This document shows positions 6,437 to 13,868 of a stretch of DNA of 32,546 nucleotides, piece after piece; the stretch's first letter is position 1, and each line of letters begins with the position of its first letter. Source of the DNA: Chloroflexota bacterium. GTDB taxonomy: Bacteria; Chloroflexota; Limnocylindria; P2-11E. Location of the stretch: contig VBDX01000143.1 in NCBI GenBank assembly GCA_005881885.1, positions 1 to 32,546 on the forward strand, in the 5' to 3' direction. Made by a program: the position numbers and the translations under genes. Under the pieces are notes generated by a model. It had not been told where the DNA came from and did not search any database. It saw only the letters and a program-made list of their open reading frames with translations.

Positions 6437-8224
6437 CTAGTACGGAACGTCGAGGTTGCCGCTGCGCCGGACGCCCGTGCCCTCGAGAAACCCGGCGAGT
6501 CCGCGCTGCTCGCCGCGCAGCGCGTCAAGCAAGCGCAGCGCTTCATCTACGGTCAGGTCGCGGCGGAAGTCGGTCAGAGCGCTCTGGACCGACGGTGGCT
6601 GCGAAGGGCTCGCCGGCGCCGTGGCGCCCGGTTGCGGGCTGCCGCCCGGAGCGCCCGAACCGCTCGGCCCGCTCGGTCCCGGTCCTGGACTCCCCCCCGG
6701 TGGCGGCTGCTGTCCGGGCGGCGGCGTTTGCCCCTGCGGGTTCCGGGCCTGCGGGCGAATGAGCTCGAGGATCTTGTCGATCAGTTCGATGTTGAATTTC
6801 GCGTCGCGGTCGGTCGGATCGAGTCGCAACGCCTCGACGTAGGACGCGCGCGCGTCGAGGATCCGGCCCAGACGGAAGAGTGAGTTGGCACGGTCGTAAA
6901 ACGCGATCTCGCGCGTGCTTCCGCCTTTCGCATTGTCCAGCGCGCGCCCATATGCAACGAGGGCGCGGTCATGATCGTTCAGCTTCGCGAGCGTGTTCGC
7001 AAGGTCGACCGCGATCTCGGGCGAGGCCGGCCGGGCAACCTGAAGGTCGCGGTACCGCGCGAGCGCCCCCGCGGGGTCGCGCTGGAAGAGATCGTTCGCG
7101 GCATCGACATCAGCGGCCATCGGATCGCTCGGCGCGCACGCGGTAAGGCCCAGCAGCGCGGCGCCGAGGAGACCCAGAAGCCGACGCCGCGGCGTCGAGC
7201 GAGCGCCTCTAACCCGGGGCCGCGGCATCGGTCGGCGCTCGTCGATGAGCCAATCGAGGATCAGGGCTGCGACCGCGAGAGCGAGGAAGATCTGGTAGCG
7301 ATCCTCGGGGCTCACTGCGCCCTCGCTCGTCGGAGCACCGGCGTCGATGGCACGGAGCGCGTCGGCGAGCGAGCGCGCCGCGGTCTCGCCGTCGTAACGA
7401 AAGTAGCGGCCACCGCCCTGCTCGGCGAGCGCTACAAGGCGCGACTCGTCCAAGCGGCTCGTGATCTGGGTGCCGTTCGCGTTCACGAGCATCTGCTGGA
7501 ACTGGCCCTTCGCGTCATAAACCGGGACGGGGCCGCCCTCGGGCGTGCCGATCCCGAGCGTGTACACGCTGATGTTCCGTTGGAGGAGCGGCTCGAGCAC
7601 CGGAAGGTCGGGCGAGAGGTCCTCGCCGTCCGATATCACGACGATGGCTTTCGCGCGCGCACGGCTCGCGGCATCGGCCGGAAACACCGCCGCCGCGCCC
7701 TGCAGCGCCGCGCGCAGAGACGAACCAGGCGTGATCTTGAAGCCGCGGCCGGAGGTGTCGAGCGCAGGACCCACGATCTTGGTGTCGGCGGTGAGCGGAT
7801 AGCGGAGCACGCTCGTCCCCGCGAAGAGGGTCAGTCCGACTCGACCCCCCGCGAGCTGCTGGCCCAGGATCTGAACGGCCTGCTGCGCGATGTGCAGGCG
7901 GTCGGGCGCCACGTCCTTCGTGGCCATGCTCTGCGATACGTCGAGCGCGATCACCGTGTCGACCTGCGCGGTCGCGCCGCGGCGCTGGACTTCGCCGATC
8001 TCCGGGCCGGCAAAAGCCGCGGCGACGCCGAAGCAGGCCACGCCCACGAGGACGATCTTCGCGACCTGCCGCGCAGGGCTCGCTGAGGCGAATCGAGCGC
8101 CGGACCGGCCGAACGCCGCGAGCGCCCGGCGCCGGCGCACGAGCGTCACCACGCAGAGGACCGTGATGGCCCCGGCCGCGAGCGCCAGGGGCGCGAGCTC
8201 GGGGTGCGCGAACACCAGATTCAC
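6437..8224 (-). CDS. BatB-BatC fusion: membrane von Willebrand A domain joined to a TPR protein
   Basis: 595 residues read as one uninterrupted frame from GTG 8224 (a GTGA overlap with batA). Residues 1-75 carry two membrane helices. Residues about 88-290 are a von Willebrand factor A domain with an intact metal site (DVSQS at 95-99). A third helix (FLALAVAALILDWLI) follows near 312-327. That is a full BatB. In the same frame come MPRPRV (Met333), a lipoprotein-like signal with LLGLTAC (Cys363), and TPR helices about 365-485 (ANDLFQRDPAGALARY, YDRANSLFRLGRILDARASY). Next come a Pro/Gly linker (about 490-540) and a conserved BatC-type tail (EALRLLDALRGEQRG). BatB and BatC are usually separate genes. 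Either this is a true fusion or BatC is also made from the internal ATG. The role, by family, is MoxR-linked envelope or oxygen-tolerance assembly. Confidence 0.85.
   Translation of the reverse strand: MNLVFAHPELAPLALAAGAITVLCVVTLVRRRRALAAFGRSGARFASASPARQVAKIVLVGVACFGVAAAFAGPEIGEVQRRGATAQVDTVIALDVSQSMATKDVAPDRLHIAQQAVQILGQQLAGGRVGLTLFAGTSVLRYPLTADTKIVGPALDTSGRGFKITPGSSLRAALQGAAAVFPADAASRARAKAIVVISDGEDLSPDLPVLEPLLQRNISVYTLGIGTPEGGPVPVYDAKGQFQQMLVNANGTQITSRLDESRLVALAEQGGGRYFRYDGETAARSLADALRAIDAGAPTSEGAVSPEDRYQIFLALAVAALILDWLIDERRPMPRPRVRGARSTPRRRLLGLLGAALLGLTACAPSDPMAADVDAANDLFQRDPAGALARYRDLQVARPASPEIAVDLANTLAKLNDHDRALVAYGRALDNAKGGSTREIAFYDRANSLFRLGRILDARASYVEALRLDPTDRDAKFNIELIDKILELIRPQARNPQGQTPPPGQQPPPGGSPGPGPSGPSGSGAPGGSPQPGATAPASPSQPPSVQSALTDFRRDLTVDEALRLLDALRGEQRGLAGFLEGTGVRRSGNLDVPY
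7136..7228 (-). other. Internal start and lipoprotein signal inside the BatB-BatC frame
   Basis: ATG 7228-7226 opens MPRPRVRGARSTPRRRLL, then a hydrophobic run and LGLTAC with Cys at codon 7138-7136. This looks like a complete type II signal peptide (basic n-region, hydrophobic h-region, lipobox) with acceptable spacing. No stop codon separates it from the upstream vWA part and no strong Shine-Dalgarno sequence precedes it. If used, it would give a 263-residue BatC lipoprotein. Confidence 0.55.
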
Positions 8225-9198
8225 GGGCTCCTCCGGAAGAGCGTCGCCGCGAGCGCGACCTCGACGAAGAGGAGGAACGCGCCGAGCCCGAGGAACAAGA
8301 GGTGGGCCTCCTGGTAGTCGGTGAACTCGCGGGTGCCCACGTGCGACTTCTCCAGAGACTCGATCTCGCGATAGACCTCGGCGAGCGAGTTCTCGTCCGA
8401 GACGCTGTAGTAATGACCGCCGGTCTGCTCCGCGATCTTTCGCATGAGCTGCTCGTCGACGGTGTCGGAGGCCCGGTCCTTGTCGGCGCCGGCCTGCAGC
8501 GTGATCGCGCCGATGGTGTAGACGCGCACGTCGAGAAGCTGGGCCATGTTCGCCGCATCGAGCGGCGTGATGTCGCCGCTGTTGTTCTCGCCGTCCGTAA
8601 GGAGGATCACGACCTTCGACTTCGCGTCGGAGTCGCGTAGCACGTTGATCCCCGTCGCGAGTCCGGTGCCGATCGCCGTTCCTCCGGCAAGCGCGCCCGT
8701 GTCGACGGGAGCGACGAGCTTTTGCGACGCTATGTAGTCGAGCGTGGGTGGACCGAGAACGATCGCCTCGCCGCTGAACACGACGATCCCCACGCGATCG
8801 TTCTTGAGGCTGCCCAGAAACTCGTTGACGACGCGCTTGACGGCGTCGATCTTCGATGAGCCGCCGAAGCCGCGCTCCGACATGGACCCTGAGGTGTCGA
8901 TGACCAGGACCACGTCGATGCCTTCGGACACCGACTCGACCGATGCGCGCACGATCTGCGGACGGGCGAGCGCGACGATGAAGAGCACGAGTGCCGCGAC
9001 CCGCAAGGCGACGAGGGTCCAGCGCATCCGCACGCGGATCCCGGGCGGCGACACGGGAAGCAGGCCAAGCGACGAAAAGAGCAGCCCCGCGCCGGGGCGC
9101 CGTCCGCGCAGGACGCTCAGTAGGGTTCCGGCGATGACGACGGCGAGCAGCGCGAGGAGCCAGGGGTCTTGGAAGTGGAGCGTGGTCACGTCGGTCAC
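8221..9198 (-). CDS. BatA-type von Willebrand A membrane protein
   Basis: 325 residues. The N-terminus FQDPWLLALLAVVIAGTLLS is the first membrane helix typical of BatA/BatB; a second helix (TLVALRVAALVLFIVALARP) spans about 61-80. The vWA domain has the complete metal-ion-dependent adhesion site: DTSGS at 101-105, then LAGGTAIGTG with the conserved Thr and LLTDGENNSGD with the conserved Asp. The C-terminus carries one more helix (LLFLGLGAFLLFVEVALAAT). The longer open frame upstream overlaps batD and is rejected. GTG 9198 is taken because it gives the standard N-terminus and a GTGA overlap with the batD-like stop. The protein would act in the membrane with the BatB part of the next gene and be remodelled by MoxR, as known for this operon type. 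Confidence 0.88.
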   Translation of the reverse strand: MTDVTTLHFQDPWLLALLAVVIAGTLLSVLRGRRPGAGLLFSSLGLLPVSPPGIRVRMRWTLVALRVAALVLFIVALARPQIVRASVESVSEGIDVVLVIDTSGSMSERGFGGSSKIDAVKRVVNEFLGSLKNDRVGIVVFSGEAIVLGPPTLDYIASQKLVAPVDTGALAGGTAIGTGLATGINVLRDSDAKSKVVILLTDGENNSGDITPLDAANMAQLLDVRVYTIGAITLQAGADKDRASDTVDEQLMRKIAEQTGGHYYSVSDENSLAEVYREIESLEKSHVGTREFTDYQEAHLLFLGLGAFLLFVEVALAATLFRRSP

Positions 9199-10175
9199 GA
9201 GGGCTGCCCCTGCATGAGGTCGTACTGCTCGGCGACCGCCGCTCGCCGCATGGCGTCGAGGGCGCTGCGGAGGGCGTGGTGCGCTCGGGCCGGGTACGAG
9301 ATCGAACGATGGAAGCGCGCGACCTCTCCATCGTGAAGGACGTCGTAGATCGTCGCGATTTCCGTGCGGTCGATGCCCGCGCGGAGCATGTCCTCGCGGA
9401 GCTCTCGGGGGGTGCGCTCGGTCGCCGACAGCCCAAAGCGATCGCGCACGTACGCGCGAAGCGCTCGGGACAAGAGCGCGTAGTGCTCGGCGTAGCGTCC
9501 CTTCTCGGGCAGCCCCAGCGCCGCGACCCGATTCAACTCGGCCATGGCGCGCTGCGCCGGGGTCAGCTGGATGTCGCCTTCGGTCTTGCCCGCGCCGGCA
9601 CGCCGAGCTGCGGCGCGGCGGGTCTGACGGATGATCAGGGCGAGCATCACCAGCACCACGACGGCGAGCGCGGCCTGGACGACGATGGGCGAGATCTGTG
9701 GCGCGGCGCCGGGCAAGCGGAGCTGCGGCTTCCACGGTTTGATGTCGTCGGTGGATTCGCCCGGCTGGACGACCGTCGTGATGACGATCGGGATCTCCGC
9801 GGTCGGCGCGACGCCGATCGCGCCTCCCGGTCCCTGGTAGGTCACGCCGATCGCGGGGAATACGAGATCTCCCACGCGGAAGGCCGTGAGCTTGTACCGG
9901 AAGGTGTACCGCATGCGGCCGTTCGCAATCTTGGTGAGCTGCGGGGGGAGTGCTTCAAGTATTTCGAACTCGCCCATCGTCCGGCCCACACCACTGTCGC
10001 TGACGGCGTAGCCCGCGTCGGCTTCGATGACCAGCGTGAGCGCGATCGGGTCGCCGATAGTGATCCCGCGCTTGTCCAACGTCGCGGACGCGCTGACCGG
10101 CGCGTCGGCCAATACCGCCGAGCCGAACGCAACGAACGCGAAGGACATGACCGCGACGATCACGGGGACGCGCAT
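9195..10175 (-). CDS. BatD-like exported membrane protein
   Basis: 326 residues: signal peptide (MRVPVIVAVMSFAFVAFGSA), then an extracytoplasmic beta-rich region about 25-150 (SASATLDKRGITIGDPIALT, YRFKYKL-type strands) as in the oxygen-tolerance BatD family. One membrane helix follows at about 168-186 (VVQAALAVVVLVMLALIIR), and then a cytoplasmic helical domain (about 200-326) with AMAELNRVAALGL, YYALLSRALRAYV-like and TPRELREDML elements. It is about half the length of classical BatD proteins, matching the short BatD/DUF4381-like type. It starts at ATG 10175, sharing one base with the DUF58 stop, and overlaps batA by four bases. Probably an envelope partner of the vWA proteins; the exact function of the family is unsettled. 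Confidence 0.75.
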   Translation of the reverse strand: MRVPVIVAVMSFAFVAFGSAVLADAPVSASATLDKRGITIGDPIALTLVIEADAGYAVSDSGVGRTMGEFEILEALPPQLTKIANGRMRYTFRYKLTAFRVGDLVFPAIGVTYQGPGGAIGVAPTAEIPIVITTVVQPGESTDDIKPWKPQLRLPGAAPQISPIVVQAALAVVVLVMLALIIRQTRRAAARRAGAGKTEGDIQLTPAQRAMAELNRVAALGLPEKGRYAEHYALLSRALRAYVRDRFGLSATERTPRELREDMLRAGIDRTEIATIYDVLHDGEVARFHRSISYPARAHHALRSALDAMRRAAVAEQYDLMQGQPS

Positions 10176-11080
10176 CAGTTTCGCCTCGACCGCGCGTTGA
10201 AGAGTGCGAGCAGCGCCGGCACGTACGGACGATCCGTCGAGATCTCGACGCGGTCGACGCCCATGCGGCTGAAGGTCCGGAGGCGATGGGCCCTGCGCTC
10301 GCGTGCAGCGCGCGCGTAGGTCTCACGGATCGCCGCGGCCGAGGTGTCCACGTAGCCGACGCTTCCGGTCTCGGCGTCCTCGAGCGCGAGCAGGCCGACC
10401 GACGGCAGCTCGAGCTCGCGGGGGTCGTTCAAGATGAGGGCGATCACGTCGTGCTTGTGGCCGAGCGCGCGAAGCGGCGCCTCAAAATCGAAGTCGAGGA
10501 AGTCCGAGAGGACGAATACCACATTGCGCTTCTTGGTGACGTTCGCGAGGAAGTCTGTGACGCTCGCGATCTCGGTGCGCGAGCGGCGCGGCTCGGCGAA
10601 GAGCAGCTCTCGGATGACGTGCAGCAGGTGATGGCGCCCCTGGCGCGGCGGGAGAAACTCGCGTACCCCGTCGGCGAAGAGGACGAGACCGATGCGATCG
10701 TTGTTGTGCAGGGCCGTCACCGCCAGGAGCGCGGCGACGTCCGTCGCGAGCTCGAGCTTGTTCACGTTCGCGGTGCCAAACCAGCCGCTCGACGAGACGT
10801 CGACCGCGAGGTAGATATTGAGCTCGCGTTCCTCGCGGTATTTCTTGATGTAGGGCACGTTCATCCGTGCAGTGACGTTCCAGTCGATGCTGCGGATGTC
10901 GTCGCCGGGCTCGTACTCGCGCACTTCCTCGAAATCGAGGCCTGACCCCCGGAACACGCTGCGATAGGTCCCGACGAGTGCCTCATCGGCGAGGATCCGC
11001 GCCTTGATCTCCACCTGTTTGACGACCCGTAGGACCTCGGGCGGGACGGGCTCGAGGCGACGTTCCGCGGCCTGCGTCAT
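10175..11080 (-). CDS. DUF58 domain protein of the MoxR/Bat operon
   Basis: 301 residues, no signal peptide. It has the DUF58 core: VFRGSGLDFEEVREYEPGDD followed by IRSIDWNVTARMNVPYIKKY near residues 40-78, the most conserved stretch of the family. A vWA-like metal site follows (DVSSS near 91-95), then NDRIGLVLFAD. DUF58 proteins are almost always encoded next to moxR and are thought to bridge the AAA+ ATPase to vWA clients. ATG 11080 is preferred over the longer open frame to 11188, which overlaps moxR; only one base separates it from the moxR stop. Confidence 0.9.
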   Translation of the reverse strand: MTQAAERRLEPVPPEVLRVVKQVEIKARILADEALVGTYRSVFRGSGLDFEEVREYEPGDDIRSIDWNVTARMNVPYIKKYREERELNIYLAVDVSSSGWFGTANVNKLELATDVAALLAVTALHNNDRIGLVLFADGVREFLPPRQGRHHLLHVIRELLFAEPRRSRTEIASVTDFLANVTKKRNVVFVLSDFLDFDFEAPLRALGHKHDVIALILNDPRELELPSVGLLALEDAETGSVGYVDTSAAAIRETYARAARERRAHRLRTFSRMGVDRVEISTDRPYVPALLALFNARSRRN

Positions 11081-11081
11081 C

Positions 11082-12077
11082 TCACGGGACCGGAACGTTG
11101 TCGAGGACGCGGCCGATGACGACCTCCGGCGTGATCTCCTCCGCTTCGGCTTCGTACGTGACGATGAGCCGATGGCGCATGACGTCAAGGGCGACGGCCT
11201 TCACGTCGTCAGGCAGCACGTAGTCGCGCCCATCGAGGAACGCGTGCGCGCGGGCCGCGAGCGACACGTAGATCGTCGCCCGCGGCGAGACGCCGTAGGC
11301 GATAAGCGGCTTCAGGTCGGCGAGCTTGGGCCCCTGTGGGTCGCGCGTCGCAAAGACGACGCGCACGATGTAGTCCTTCACGGCGTCGTCCATGTGGACC
11401 TGCCGCACGGCGGCACGGGCGCCCTGGATGGCGGCCGGCGTGGCGAGCTTGCGCGGCACCGCCGCCTCCTCGATGGTGTTGCGGTCCATGATTACGCGCT
11501 CTTGGTCCTGCGTCGGGTAGCCGATGACGACCTTCATCATGAAGCGGTCGACCTGGGCTTCCGGAAGGCGGTAGGTGCCTTCGTGCTCGATCGGATTCTG
11601 CGTCGCCAGCACGGTGAAGAGCGCGGATAGCGGATGCGTCTCGCCGCCGATCGATACCTGACGCTCCTGCATCGCCTCGAGCAGCGCGCTCTGCACCTTC
11701 GGCGGCGCGCGGTTGATCTCGTCGGCGAGAAGGAGGTCGGTGAAGATCGGCCCCAGCCGGGGCCTGAAGGTCTGCTCCGAGGGGATGTAGATCATGGTGC
11801 CGTTGAGGTCCGCCGGCAGCAGATCGGGCGTGAACTGAATCCGCTTGAACGACGCGTCGATCGTGTCGGCCAGCGTCTTCACGGCGAGGGACTTTGCCAG
11901 CCCGGGGACGCCCTCGATCAGGAGATGCCCGCTGCACAGCATGCCCATGAGCAATCGGTTGACGAGATAGTCCTGACCAACGATCACCCGGTGGATCTCG
12001 TGCAGGACCGGCGCGATGAAATCGCCGCGCCGGAGTACCGACTCGTTCGGCACGGGCGCACGAAACGTGGTCGCCAC
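11082..12077 (-). CDS. moxR: MoxR-family AAA+ ATPase
   Basis: 331 residues, cytoplasmic. Walker A is GVPGLAKS within IEGVPGLAKSLAVKTLA. Walker B is LLADEINRAPPKVQSALLEA, and sensor 1 is in TVLATQNPIEHEGTYRLPEA; the typical MoxR lid domain follows with GVSPRATIYV. MoxR ATPases are chaperone-like and act with DUF58 and vWA proteins, exactly the genes that follow here. It is the first gene of the operon. The start is GTG 12077: GAGAGG precedes it directly and a TAATCT box lies 8 nt upstream, so it may be leaderless or nearly so. Confidence 0.95.
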   Translation of the reverse strand: MATTFRAPVPNESVLRRGDFIAPVLHEIHRVIVGQDYLVNRLLMGMLCSGHLLIEGVPGLAKSLAVKTLADTIDASFKRIQFTPDLLPADLNGTMIYIPSEQTFRPRLGPIFTDLLLADEINRAPPKVQSALLEAMQERQVSIGGETHPLSALFTVLATQNPIEHEGTYRLPEAQVDRFMMKVVIGYPTQDQERVIMDRNTIEEAAVPRKLATPAAIQGARAAVRQVHMDDAVKDYIVRVVFATRDPQGPKLADLKPLIAYGVSPRATIYVSLAARAHAFLDGRDYVLPDDVKAVALDVMRHRLIVTYEAEAEEITPEVVIGRVLDNVPVP

Positions 12078-12085
12078 CTCTCAAC

Positions 12086-12091
12086 AGATTA
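12086..12091 (-). promoter_or_regulatory. Candidate -10 box (TAATCT) for the moxR operon
   Basis: TAATCT on the minus strand, 8 nt before GTG 12077, fits the TANNNT pattern of other unit starts in this window. The 105-nt divergent spacer to the methyltransferase gene shows no convincing -35. Confidence 0.4.
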
Positions 12092-12170
12092 GAGGCTGAC
12101 TCGACGGTTGGTTCGTTCTAGGGCGTGGATGTTTAGGGCTGCCATGGGAGAAGGCGTCGGCGACTCGCAC

Positions 12171-12176
12171 TAGGCT
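12171..12176 (+). promoter_or_regulatory. Candidate -10 box (TAGGCT) for the methyltransferase gene
   Basis: TAGGCT lies exactly 6 nt before the GTG at 12183, with no Shine-Dalgarno sequence. This is the expected spacing for a leaderless mRNA. Confidence 0.45.
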
Positions 12177-12182
12177 GCCGAC

Positions 12183-12740
12183 GTGCGGCGGCTCATGTTC
12201 AGCCTCTGGTATTGGCTCCCGCGGCGGCCGCCGTGGGACACGGGCATCGTTCCGCCGGAGGTCGAACGCTTCGTCGCATCGCATGCGCCCGGTCGCGCCC
12301 TGGACCTTGGGTGCGGCACCGGGACGAACGTCGTGTATCTGGCGGATCAGGGGTGGACCGCGCTCGGGGTGGATTTCGCCGGGCGTGCGATCGCCAAAGC
12401 GGTGCGGCGCGCGAGCGTCGCCGGGGTTTCCCGCTGGTGCGAGTTCCGTGTCGGGGACGTGACGCGGCTCGATGGGACCCTGGGCCCCTTCGACCTGGCC
12501 CTGGACGTAGGCTGCCTGCACTCGCTGCCCGCGTCCAGGCGCGGCGCGTATTCGGTCGGGCTGGCGCGCCTGGTCCGTTCCGGCGGGACGTACCTGCTCT
12601 ACGCGTTCGCGCCGGGTGGTCCGGCCGTCGGCATGACGCGCGACGACGTCGCCGCGACGTTCGCGGACACGTTCCAGATCACGCGCATCGAGGAGGGCAG
12701 AGGGCGACCTTCGGCGTGGTACACGCTCATGAGGCGTTAG
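12183..12740 (+). CDS. Class I SAM-dependent methyltransferase
   Basis: 185 residues, a small one-domain methyltransferase. Motif I for SAM binding is ALDLGCGTGTN (about residues 39-49), followed by YLADQGWTALGVDFAGRAI with the acidic residue that contacts the ribose. CEFRVGDVTRLDG and FDLALDVGCLHSLP are motifs II-III, and RSGGTYLLYAFAPGG is the post-III strand. The N-terminal PPWDTGIVPPEV is common in TehB/TPMT-like enzymes that act on small molecules, so a small-molecule or metalloid acceptor is more likely than a macromolecule. The substrate cannot be named. It starts at GTG 12183, runs alone between the moxR operon and a tRNA gene, and ends 12 nt before that tRNA. Confidence 0.88.
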   Translation: MRRLMFSLWYWLPRRPPWDTGIVPPEVERFVASHAPGRALDLGCGTGTNVVYLADQGWTALGVDFAGRAIAKAVRRASVAGVSRWCEFRVGDVTRLDGTLGPFDLALDVGCLHSLPASRRGAYSVGLARLVRSGGTYLLYAFAPGGPAVGMTRDDVAATFADTFQITRIEEGRGRPSAWYTLMRR

Positions 12741-12752
12741 CCTTTTCTTGAT

Positions 12753-12825
12753 GGCCCCGTAGCTCAGTGGATAGAGCAGCAGCCTTCGAAGCTGTTGGTC
12801 GGGAGTCCGAGTCTCCCCGGGGTCG
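12753..12825 (+). tRNA. tRNA-Arg (anticodon TCG)
   Basis: 73 nt folding into a full cloverleaf: acceptor GGCCCCG/CGGGGTC (one G-T pair), D arm GCTC/GAGC, anticodon stem GCAGC/GCTGT, loop CTTCGAA giving anticodon TCG (reads CGA), T arm GGGAG/CTCCC. CCA is not encoded. The T loop is TCCGAGT, with C where nearly all tRNAs have T55. It lies 12 nt after the methyltransferase gene. Confidence 0.93.
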
Positions 12826-12831
12826 CAGATC

Positions 12832-12847
12832 CGGTACCGCGGTACCG
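12832..12847. repeat. 16-bp perfect palindrome just downstream of tRNA-Arg(TCG)
   Basis: CGGTACCGCGGTACCG reads the same on both strands and starts 6 nt after the tRNA 3' end. It could be a tRNA 3'-processing or termination structure, or a binding/recombination site for the adjacent HNH element. There is no T-run after it. Confidence 0.6.
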
Positions 12848-12882
12848 ACTGGCGGTCCTATTCGTCCGAGACTGAGAAATCG

Positions 12883-12908
12883 GCACGCTCGCGAGCATGC
12901 GAGCGTGC
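12883..12908 (+). promoter_or_regulatory. Hairpin enclosing the start codon of the HNH gene
   Basis: GCACGCTCGC (12883-12892) and GCGAGCGTGC (12899-12908) are perfect 10-bp arms around the 6-nt loop GAGCAT. The ATG of the HNH gene (12897-12899) sits in the loop and on the first base of the right arm, and no Shine-Dalgarno sequence is exposed upstream. In RNA this would limit translation initiation. Confidence 0.55.
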
Positions 12909-13868
12909 ACGAAATGTGGCGAGCTCAAGCCGCTTGAGGCGTTTCCTCCAGTGCGGGGAGGTGAGCCGAAGCTCCAGACCTGGTGCCGCGACTGTTTCGC
13001 CCAGGCGAACGCGCGGAATTATCGGAAGAACCACGAGCGTGAGAAGGCAAGGCTTCTCCGGCAAGTTGCAGAGCGGCGCGCGGAGGTACGGCAGAAGATC
13101 ATCGAGTATCTCCGCGACCACCCATGCGTGGACTGCGGCGAGACGGACATCGTGGTCCTTGAGTTCGACCACGTTGGCGAAAAGATCGCAAACATATCTA
13201 CTTACGCGAACGCCGGAAGGACTTGGGAACGTGTACTCGCTGAGATCCAAAAGTGCGAGGTCCGCTGCTCCAACTGTCATCGTCGAAAGACACTCGAGCG
13301 CTCATCCTCACGACGAGAATCTCAGACGACGCGCCCGGCCGAGTCGCGCCCAAGGCCGGTACAACTACTGATCGATGCGGCTCTCGGTGTCCGCGTCTGT
13401 CGTGTCTGCCAGAAGACAAAGCCCTTGACAGAGTTCCCCTTCCGATCGCTCAGGCGTCAGACACGCCAATGGATTTGCCTTCTTTGCCAACGCGCGTACA
13501 CAAACGCGTGGTATTCGAGGAACCGGAAGAAACAGATCGCGAATGCCAGGGTTCGTAGGGATCATCAGGCCAGGGAACTCCGCGCTTGGGTGCGCGAATA
13601 TTTGAAGACGCATCCATGCCTCGATTGCGGCGAGTCCGACATCGATGTTCTTGACTTTGATCACTTGCGCGACAAGCTCGCAAACGTAAGCAACCTCAGT
13701 CACGCCGCGGTCTCACTAGAACTACTGAAGCGCGAGGTTGAGAAGTGTGTGGTCCGATGCGCTAACTGTCATCGTCGGAAGACCGCCCACGAAGTACTGA
13801 GTTACAGAGTCAAATGGCTCCTACAGCGACCCGGGCGGGACTCGGACCCGCGGCCCTCACATTCGTAG
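12897..13868 (+). CDS. Tandemly duplicated HNH-nuclease-like zinc protein
   Basis: 323 residues made of two copies of one unit in exact register, 164 residues apart. Each unit has a small zinc knuckle (C4/C7/C30/C33 and C168/C171/C194/C197), a basic helical linker, and an HNH-type beta-beta-alpha-metal core. The core shows HPCVDCGETDIVVLEFDH and later KCEVRCSNCHRRKT. The metal Cys are C77/C80/C124/C127 and C241/C244/C288/C291, with candidate active residues D91-H92 with N126/H128 and D255-H256 with N290/H292. By eye about 52 of 132 aligned positions are identical. All key residues remain in both halves, so both may be active. The gene is less GC-rich than its surroundings, sits between two convergent tRNA-Arg genes, and its last 14 codons run antisense into tRNA-Arg(ACG). 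DNA cleavage is inferred from the fold; the target is unknown. Confidence 0.75.
   Translation: MRACTKCGELKPLEAFPPVRGGEPKLQTWCRDCFAQANARNYRKNHEREKARLLRQVAERRAEVRQKIIEYLRDHPCVDCGETDIVVLEFDHVGEKIANISTYANAGRTWERVLAEIQKCEVRCSNCHRRKTLERSSSRRESQTTRPAESRPRPVQLLIDAALGVRVCRVCQKTKPLTEFPFRSLRRQTRQWICLLCQRAYTNAWYSRNRKKQIANARVRRDHQARELRAWVREYLKTHPCLDCGESDIDVLDFDHLRDKLANVSNLSHAAVSLELLKREVEKCVVRCANCHRRKTAHEVLSYRVKWLLQRPGRDSDPRPSHS

Noticed and set aside
8225-9436. Upstream extension of the BatB-BatC frame
   Set aside because: It overlaps batA and batD entirely and is Arg-rich with no recognisable domain; GTG 8224 gives the normal BatB N-terminus.
12883-12908. Rho-independent terminator for tRNA-Arg(TCG)
   Set aside because: No T-run follows and the stem covers the next start codon, so a regulatory role is more likely.
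12826-13826. Direct-repeat attachment sites of an integrated element next to the tRNA genes
   Set aside because: I found no second copy of either tRNA 3' end near the HNH gene and no integrase or transposase, so a classical integrated island is not supported.
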